From CAWKGV01 sp963849305 (GTDB lineage: Bacteria > Pseudomonadota > Alphaproteobacteria > Acetobacterales > Acetobacteraceae), in assembly GCA_963849305.1 (NCBI GenBank), contig CAWKGV010000003.1, positions 1-64,000 on the forward strand: a stretch of 64,000 nt of DNA, given 5' to 3'. The notes under the pieces are model-generated. The model searched no databases. It was not told the origin of the DNA and saw only the letters and a program-made list of their open reading frames with translations. The number at the start of each line of letters is the position of its first letter. Positions within the stretch are counted from its first letter, which is position 1. The position numbers and the translations under genes were made by a program. Of the stretch, positions 58,385-64,000 are shown piece after piece.

Positions 58385-59674
58385 ATGCTCGCCAGCGCAA
58401 GGATCGCGGATATCCCGGCCCGGACGCCCACGGCTGCTGCCGCGTCTGGCGTTGCAGGTAAATCAGCGTTCGCCGGCAGCCTGCTGGGCGCGCTCGCGGA
58501 AATCCGCCCCCTTGGAGCTATCGGGGCGAAGCCGCTAGTCCCGCAACTCGGGGCAGGACAGCGGGGGACAACGAAGCCGGCGGAGCCCGAGCCTGCAAAG
58601 GACATCGGAACCACCCCTGGCCAAACGTCGCCGGAGGCTCCGGCGCCACCACGGACCGGTGTGCCGGAGCTGCCGACCGACCTAATCGGGCCGGAAATTT
58701 CAGGTCTGCCAAACGATGCGCATGTTTCCCCCGCCCATTCCGGAGAGCCGAATCAACGGGAGGCGGCGAGGGCGGGCTCGACCGGTCCGGGCCACGAGAT
58801 CTCGGCGGGTCCTGCGGCAGCGCCTCCGGCCCACGCCAACGCACCTGCCGGAGCGAGGCCGGGGCCCGACCTCGTCCAGCCGCAAATCGTGCCGGCGCCT
58901 TCGCAGCTTGACGGGCCCTTACTGGCCGGAGCGCCGCCCGGGAGCGCGCCGATGGGCGGCGAATTGGACGGCGCGAAGCAAGTCGGCCCGGCACTCCGTA
59001 CGGAGATGCGCGGGCTGCGCTCGAGAGAGCCCGAGCCGACCCCACCCTTGCCGGCCGACTTCGGACTTCCCGAAGCCGCGCAGGGGCCGGTATCGGCACA
59101 GGACCAACCGCAATTCTCTGCGCCATCGGCAGAAGCATCCCCGCACCTAACCACGGAAGTTGTACCCGTCCCGGTGCTGCCGGATGCTTCGGCCCCGCAG
59201 CTTCCCGCGCAAGCGGCGGCCCCGCACGCGCCGGCGATGCCGGCCGCCCAGATCGCGCCGGTTTTGGTGTCGCTGCCCACCGGGCCGTCCCAGACTCAGC
59301 GGCTGACGGTCCGTTTGGACCCGCCCGAGCTTGGCCAGCTCGACATCCGGGTGGATCGCTCGGTCGCGGCGGCACCAAAGGTGGAGATCAGGGTAGAGCG
59401 TCCCGAAACCTTGGCGCTGCTGATCGGCGATCAACCCGCGTTGCATCGGGCACTCGACCAAGCCGGCGTCCCGGCCGAGGGCCGCCTCCTGCACCTGTCG
59501 CTGGGCGGACCTGGCGGGGAGGCGCAGAGGGACGGCACCGGTCGCAGCGCGGGGTCCGAGCATCACACGCCCTCCGGGCGGCAACGCGCTGCCCAGGCGG
59601 ACGAAACCAAGCTGCCGTCCACCGTTCCCGTAACCGGGCGGTGGCTGCGCGCCGGCCTCGACATAACCGCATGA
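58385..59674 (+). CDS. fliK: flagellar hook-length control protein FliK
   Basis: A 429-residue protein. About 300 residues rich in Pro, Ala, Gly and Glu form the extended ruler; the C-terminal domain (about 310-395) has the Flg_hook signature TVRLDPPELGQLDIRVDRSV, VEIRVERPETLALLIGDQPA, LHRALDQAGV. FliK measures the hook and switches the export gate to filament proteins. Near the end there is His/Arg-rich sequence as in other FliK proteins. First gene of the divergent unit, 18 bases before flgD. Confidence 0.85.
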   Translation: MLASARIADIPARTPTAAAASGVAGKSAFAGSLLGALAEIRPLGAIGAKPLVPQLGAGQRGTTKPAEPEPAKDIGTTPGQTSPEAPAPPRTGVPELPTDLIGPEISGLPNDAHVSPAHSGEPNQREAARAGSTGPGHEISAGPAAAPPAHANAPAGARPGPDLVQPQIVPAPSQLDGPLLAGAPPGSAPMGGELDGAKQVGPALRTEMRGLRSREPEPTPPLPADFGLPEAAQGPVSAQDQPQFSAPSAEASPHLTTEVVPVPVLPDASAPQLPAQAAAPHAPAMPAAQIAPVLVSLPTGPSQTQRLTVRLDPPELGQLDIRVDRSVAAAPKVEIRVERPETLALLIGDQPALHRALDQAGVPAEGRLLHLSLGGPGGEAQRDGTGRSAGSEHHTPSGRQRAAQADETKLPSTVPVTGRWLRAGLDITA

Positions 59675-59692
59675 CAAGTGAGGGATGACCCT

Positions 59693-60454
59693 ATGAGCGT
59701 TTCCGGAGCCACCCAGTCCAACCCTGCGCTGGCGGCGGCCATAGCCGCGACACAGAGCGCCGCTTCGGCGTCGGCTTCGACGAGCAATTCCAGCGCCTCC
59801 GCGAGCGGCGCCGGCGCGTCCAGCTCGACCGCCCAGCAGACCGGGCAGACAGCGCTCAACGCGCTGTCGGGAAATTTCACGGACTTCCTTGGAATGCTGA
59901 TGACCCAGCTTCAGAACCAGGATCCGACCAGCCCGATGGACAGCAACACGTTCACTCAGGAGCTGGTCTCGTTCTCCGGGGTGGAGCAGCAGATTAGCAC
60001 CAACAACAGCCTCACGCAGCTCATCCAGCTCACGCAATCGGGGCAGACGATGCAGGCGTCGGCGATGGACGGTAAGCAGGTGACGGTGCAATCGAACCAG
60101 ATTCCGCTACAGAATGGTTCGGGTTCGGTGCAGTTCACGGCACCAAGCGCGGAGCCGGTCGCCATCGCAATCGCGAACAGCTCGGGCCAGCAGATCCGGG
60201 ACGTGACGCTGAACGCGACCGCCGGCCAGAACAACTGGACCTGGAACGGCACCGACAACAACGGGAACACGGTCCCCGATGGCGCCTATAACATCGCGGT
60301 GATCGGAACCAACGCGGACAACAGCACCACGGCGCTGCCGTTCACCGTGACCGGCACGGCGACGGGCGTTCAGAGCACGAGCAACAACGGGATGCAGCTC
60401 GAGCTTGGCGCGCTGCCGGTGAGCTTCGGCGACGTCCGCTCAGTGGGGAACTGA
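59693..60454 (+). CDS. flgD: flagellar hook cap protein FlgD
   Basis: A 253-residue hook scaffolding protein. The N-terminal motif FTDFLGMLMTQLQNQDPTSP, MDSNTFTQELVSFSGVEQQI is the FlgD signature. A Fn3/Tudor-like C-terminal domain follows (NSSGQQIRDVTLNATAGQNN, WTWNGTDNNGNTVPDGAYNI). An ATG at 59678 is possible, but GAGGGATG before the one at 59693 makes the latter likelier. About 60 N-terminal residues are Ser/Ala-rich. It converges with ppdK. Confidence 0.93.
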   Translation: MSVSGATQSNPALAAAIAATQSAASASASTSNSSASASGAGASSSTAQQTGQTALNALSGNFTDFLGMLMTQLQNQDPTSPMDSNTFTQELVSFSGVEQQISTNNSLTQLIQLTQSGQTMQASAMDGKQVTVQSNQIPLQNGSGSVQFTAPSAEPVAIAIANSSGQQIRDVTLNATAGQNNWTWNGTDNNGNTVPDGAYNIAVIGTNADNSTTALPFTVTGTATGVQSTSNNGMQLELGALPVSFGDVRSVGN

Positions 60455-60466
60455 GAGGGCGGGCGT

Positions 60467-63136
60467 TCAGGCGGTGCGGTCTCCGGCCGCTCCCAGCGTC
60501 GCCTGCGCGGCGGCCAAGCGCGCGACCGGAACGCGGTACGGGCTGCAAGAGACGTAATCGAGCCGGACCTGCTCGCAGAAGGTGATGGATGACGGATCGC
60601 CTCCATGCTCGCCGCAGATACCGAGCTTCAGTCCTGGCTTGGCGTGGCGGCCCTTCTCGGCGGCGATCCGCACTAGGGTGCCGACGCCCGCGACGTCGAT
60701 CGATACGAACGGGTCTTTCGCGAGAATGCCCTTCTCGATGTACTGCGCCAGGAACTTGCCCGCGTCGTCGCGGGAGAGCCCGAACGTGGTCTGGGTGAGA
60801 TCATTGGTGCCGAAGCTGAAGAAATCAGCGGTATTGGCAATCGAATTGGCGATCAACGCCGCGCGGGGCAGCTCGATCATAGTGCCGACGCTGTACTCGA
60901 TCTCGCGTCCGGCCTGCTCGAACACCTCCTGGGCAACCTTCTCGACCTGCGCACGCGTGATCTCGAGCTCCTTCTGCATGCCGACGAGAGGGATCATGAT
61001 CTCGGGGACCGGTGCGGCTCCGGTTTCCTCGGCGACCGCCAGCGCGCCCTGGAAAATAGCGCGCACCTGCATTTCGTAGATCTCCGGATAGGAAATTCCG
61101 AGCCGGCAGCCGCGATGGCCAAGCATCGGGTTCGCCTCGGCAAGCTCGGCGGCGCGTCGGCGCATGGTCTCCACATCGGTGCCGAGCACCTCCGCGACCT
61201 CGCCAAGCTCCGCGTCGCCGTGCGGCAGGAACTCGTGCAGCGGGGGGTCGAGCAAGCGAATCGTGACCGGCAGGCCGGACATGATGCGGAACAGTTTGCG
61301 GAAATCCTCGCGCTGATGCGGCAGCAATCGTGCGAGCGCCGTTCGCCGGCCGGCCTCATCGCTGGCCATGATCATCTGACGCACGGCACCGATGCGCTCG
61401 GGGTCGAAGAACATGTGCTCGGTGCGGCACAAACCGATGCCCTCCGCGCCAAACTTGCGCGCGGTCTCGGCATCGAGCGGCGTTTCGGCGTTGGCGCGCA
61501 CGCGAAGCCGACGCGCGGCGTCGGCCCAGTCCATCAAGGTGCCGAATTCGCCCGACATCGCGGGTTCGATCATGTTGACGCTGCCTAGAAACACTTCCCC
61601 GGTGCCGCCATCCAATGTCATCGTCTCCCCCGCTTGAACTGTTTGACCGCCGGCGGTGAGCGTCTGTGCACTGTAATCGACGGCAATGCCGCCCGCTCCG
61701 GCGACGCAGGGGCGGCCCATGCCTCGCGCCACCACGGCCGCGTGGCTGGTCATGCCGCCGCGCGTGGTTACGATGCCCGTGGCAGCGTGCATCCCATGGA
61801 TGTCCTCCGGGCTGGTCTCGATGCGCACCAGGATCACCGACTCGCCCTTGGCCGCGCGCGATTCCGCCTCATCGGCGCTGAACACGACCGCGCCCGACGC
61901 GGCACCGGGGCTCGCGGGCAAGCCCTTCGCGAGCAAGCGGCGCGGCGCGCCGGGATCGAGCATGGGATGCAGGAGCTGGTCTAGCGCGGCGGGGTTCACG
62001 CGGCGCACCGCCTCCTGCTGGTCGATCAGGCCCTGGCGCGCCATCTCCACTGCCATGCGCAAGCTGGCCCCCGCGGTGCGCTTGCCGTTGCGGGTTTGCA
62101 GCAAATAGAGCTTGCTCCTCTGAACGGTGAATTCGATGTCCTGCATGTCGCGGTAGTGCTGCTCGAGACGCCGGCGGACATCGAACAGTTCCGCGTAGGC
62201 GCCGGGCATGGCCGTTTCCATCGGCGTCTCGCCCAGCTTGGTGCGGGCGCACGACAGCGGCTGCGGGGTGCGGATCCCGGCCACCACATCCTCGCCCTGC
62301 GCGTTCACCAAATACTCGCCGTAGAACGCGTCTTCGCCGGTCGAGGGGTCGCGGGTGAAGCAAACCCCGGTCGCGCAATCCTCGCCCATGTTGCCGAACA
62401 CCATCGCCTGGACGTTAACGGCGGTTCCCCAGTCGGCGGGAATGTCGTGCAAGCGACGATAGGTGATAGCGCGCGGGTTCATCCAACTGCCGAACACGGC
62501 GCCGATCGCGCCCCAGAGCTGGTCCTTGGGCTCCTGCGGGAACGGTTTGCCGGTCTCCTGTTCGATCATATCCTTGTAGCCGGCGACCACTCGCTGCCAG
62601 TCCTGCGCGGTGAGCGCAGTGTCCTCGGTCACGCCGGTGTCAAGCTTTGCGTCCTCGATGACCTCCTCGAACCGGTGGTGATCGACGCCAAGCACGACGG
62701 AGCCGTACATTTGAATGAATCGTCGATAGCTGTCCCAGGCGAAGCGGGTGTCATCGGCGGCGCGGGCAAGACCATCAACGGTCGCATCGTTGAGGCCGAG
62801 GTTGAGGACCGTGTCCATCATGCCCGGCATCGAGACGCGCGCGCCGGAACGGACCGACACGAGCAGCGGCTGGCTCGGATCGCCGAAGCAACGGCCGACG
62901 GCCTTCTCGATGCGCGCCAAGGCTTCTCGTACCTGCGGCGCCAGGTCGGCCGGGTATTGGCGGCTGTTCTTATAAAATTCGGTGCAAACCTCGGTGGTGA
63001 TGGTGAACCCCGGCGGAACCGGGAGGCCGATGCTTGCCATCTCGGCCAGGTTGGCGCCCTTTCCGCCGAGCAGGTCACGCATGTCCGCGCGGCCTTCGTT
63101 GTGACCGGCACCAAAGCTGTACACCCATTGGGGCAT
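60467..63136 (-). CDS. ppdK: pyruvate, phosphate dikinase
   Basis: An 889-residue enzyme that interconverts pyruvate, ATP and Pi with phosphoenolpyruvate, AMP and PPi. Domains in order: ATP-grasp (QWVYSFGAGHNEGRADMRDL, LGGKGANLAEMASIGLPVPP), the swivelling phospho-His domain with GGMTSHAAVVARGMGRPCVA (catalytic His), and the PEP/pyruvate barrel (LCRTEHMFFDPERIGAVRQM, FSFGTNDLTQTTFGLSRDDA, GICGEHGGDPSS with the active-site Cys). The length is that of complete PPDK. It lies eleven bases downstream of glyS, both on the - strand. Confidence 0.97.
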   Translation of the reverse strand: MPQWVYSFGAGHNEGRADMRDLLGGKGANLAEMASIGLPVPPGFTITTEVCTEFYKNSRQYPADLAPQVREALARIEKAVGRCFGDPSQPLLVSVRSGARVSMPGMMDTVLNLGLNDATVDGLARAADDTRFAWDSYRRFIQMYGSVVLGVDHHRFEEVIEDAKLDTGVTEDTALTAQDWQRVVAGYKDMIEQETGKPFPQEPKDQLWGAIGAVFGSWMNPRAITYRRLHDIPADWGTAVNVQAMVFGNMGEDCATGVCFTRDPSTGEDAFYGEYLVNAQGEDVVAGIRTPQPLSCARTKLGETPMETAMPGAYAELFDVRRRLEQHYRDMQDIEFTVQRSKLYLLQTRNGKRTAGASLRMAVEMARQGLIDQQEAVRRVNPAALDQLLHPMLDPGAPRRLLAKGLPASPGAASGAVVFSADEAESRAAKGESVILVRIETSPEDIHGMHAATGIVTTRGGMTSHAAVVARGMGRPCVAGAGGIAVDYSAQTLTAGGQTVQAGETMTLDGGTGEVFLGSVNMIEPAMSGEFGTLMDWADAARRLRVRANAETPLDAETARKFGAEGIGLCRTEHMFFDPERIGAVRQMIMASDEAGRRTALARLLPHQREDFRKLFRIMSGLPVTIRLLDPPLHEFLPHGDAELGEVAEVLGTDVETMRRRAAELAEANPMLGHRGCRLGISYPEIYEMQVRAIFQGALAVAEETGAAPVPEIMIPLVGMQKELEITRAQVEKVAQEVFEQAGREIEYSVGTMIELPRAALIANSIANTADFFSFGTNDLTQTTFGLSRDDAGKFLAQYIEKGILAKDPFVSIDVAGVGTLVRIAAEKGRHAKPGLKLGICGEHGGDPSSITFCEQVRLDYVSCSPYRVPVARLAAAQATLGAAGDRTA

Positions 63137-63147
63137 TGGCGACTCCG

Positions 63148-64000
63148 TTAGCCTTCGATCTTCGAGAAATCTGCGATGCGATCCATGGTCGCGCGGACTT
63201 GGTTGAGCAAACGCAGGCGATTGCGGCGCAATTCCGGTTCCGCCGTGTTGACGGTCACGCGATCGAAGAAGGCGTCCACACTGGGACGGAGCGTCGCCAT
63301 TGGACCGATCGCCTCATTGTAAGCTTCGCGGTCGAGAGGATCATCGAGGGCTGAACGACCATCCCGGAGCGCCTGCGCGAGATCCTTTTCCTCCGGTTCC
63401 CGCAGCAGCGACGTCTCCACATCTCCGTCTTGAGGACCGTCCTTCCGCTCTTCTATCCGCAAGATCCTGGCCGCGCGGCGATAGGCGGTGAGCAAGTCGC
63501 TTCCGACATCCGTTCCGAGAAGCGCGGCAACCGTATTGGCGCGAGCTTCCAGTCTTGTGAAATCATCGTCCTGAGCAACGCCGAACGCCGCGGCGATCAC
63601 GTCGTGCCGCCGGCCCTCCGAGCGCAACTGCACGCGCAAGCGTTCAACCAGAAAATCCAGAATATCCGAGGAGGGAGCGGGGTTGATCCCCCGTTCCCGG
63701 AGGCCGTCGCCAGCCACTTCGATGAGCTGCCTCAAGCCGAACCGCAACCCGTTCTCCCGAATGATCCGGATGACGCCAAGCCCCGCACGCCGCAGGGCAA
63801 ATGGATCGCCGGAGCCTGTCGGCCTCTCGCCGATGGCGAAGAAGCCAGCGAGCTGGTCGAGCTTGTCAGCTAGCGCGACCACGATCGAGACGGGAGCGGA
63901 CGGCACCGCATCGGAAGGGCCTTTGGGGGCATAGTGATCCCGAATGGCGTCGGCGACCTCGGTGGGTTCGCGGTCGTGCAACGCGTAATAGCGCCCCATC
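63148..64000 (-). CDS. glyS: glycine--tRNA ligase beta subunit (3' part)
   Basis: The C-terminal 283 or more residues of GlyRS beta; the frame is open to the right edge of the window, so the start is missing. SIVVALADKLDQLAGFFAIG, ERPTGSGDPFALRRAGLGVI and RIIRENGL form the HD-like core, followed by the anticodon-binding DALR domain with FFDRVTVNTAEPELRRNRLR, LLNQVRATMDRIADFSKIEG at the end. It charges tRNA-Gly together with the alpha subunit (glyQ, expected to the right). Confidence 0.96.
   Translation of the reverse strand, partial: MGRYYALHDREPTEVADAIRDHYAPKGPSDAVPSAPVSIVVALADKLDQLAGFFAIGERPTGSGDPFALRRAGLGVIRIIRENGLRFGLRQLIEVAGDGLRERGINPAPSSDILDFLVERLRVQLRSEGRRHDVIAAAFGVAQDDDFTRLEARANTVAALLGTDVGSDLLTAYRRAARILRIEERKDGPQDGDVETSLLREPEEKDLAQALRDGRSALDDPLDREAYNEAIGPMATLRPSVDAFFDRVTVNTAEPELRRNRLRLLNQVRATMDRIADFSKIEG

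Noticed and set aside
58518..59378. 286-codon antisense frame inside fliK
   Set aside because: Low-complexity Pro/Arg/Ala sequence mirrored from the Pro/Ala-rich FliK ruler.
1..64000. CRISPR array, rRNA, tRNA, insertion sequence or transposase
   Set aside because: No regularly spaced direct repeats, no cloverleaf-like sequence noted by eye, and no transposase motif in any good frame. tRNA detection by eye is weak, so a missed tRNA is possible.

Overview
The window looks like chromosome of a GC-rich, flagellated alphaproteobacterium, most probably Acetobacteraceae. The reasons are a flaF-flbT flagellin module, LexA boxes of the alphaproteobacterial type (GTTC-N7-GTTC), an imuA-imuB-dnaE2 mutagenesis cassette, sigma54-type flagellar promoters, and the neighbouring ppdK and glyS. 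Family names come from reading protein motifs and from memory of the families; no database search was run.

Positions 1 to about 30,840 (all + strand) are the late half of a prophage with a contractile, Mu/P2-like tail. The order is large terminase, portal, scaffold-like protein, decoration/fibre-like proteins, major capsid protein, terminator, neck proteins, sheath, tube, tail-assembly chaperones with a -1 frameshift site, a protein in the tape-measure position, baseplate (circularisation N-like, LysM-like, hub, spike, gp25-like, J-like, gp48-like), a large set of tail fibres, then a lysis region (membrane protein, spanin pair, holin-like protein) that also holds a glycosyltransferase. No integrase, repressor, small terminase or endolysin lies in the window, so the early region is off the left edge. 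A decayed toxin gene, its intact immunity-like gene and a scrap of a second immunity gene interrupt the tail operon at 13,044-14,213.

Positions 30,844-36,339 (- strand) hold imuA-imuB-dnaE2 behind a LexA box; dnaE2 carries a one-base frameshift. Positions 36,425-42,546 are mixed chromosomal genes: a cupin, a protein of repeated FD..WY units, a frameshifted TPR/glycosyltransferase-9 gene, a glutathionyl-hydroquinone reductase, an S24 peptidase regulator, a conserved unknown gene with its own LexA box, and a small gene behind a long structured leader. pyrD at 42,628 is followed by a ruined HAD hydrolase gene.

Positions 44,523-51,563 (- strand) hold a NUDIX hydrolase, then a sugar/glycosylation group: epimerase, methyltransferase, GT2, a TPR O-GlcNAc-transferase-like protein and a TPR methyltransferase. 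This group abuts the flagellar filament/hook genes at 51,602-60,454 (DUF1217 protein, flaF, flbT, flagellin, flgL, flgK, flgE, then divergent fliK and flgD), which suggests flagellin glycosylation. The window ends with ppdK and the 3' part of glyS on the - strand.

At least five otherwise recognisable genes are broken by one- or two-base indels, several of them in short mononucleotide runs. This could be real decay or consensus error in the assembly.
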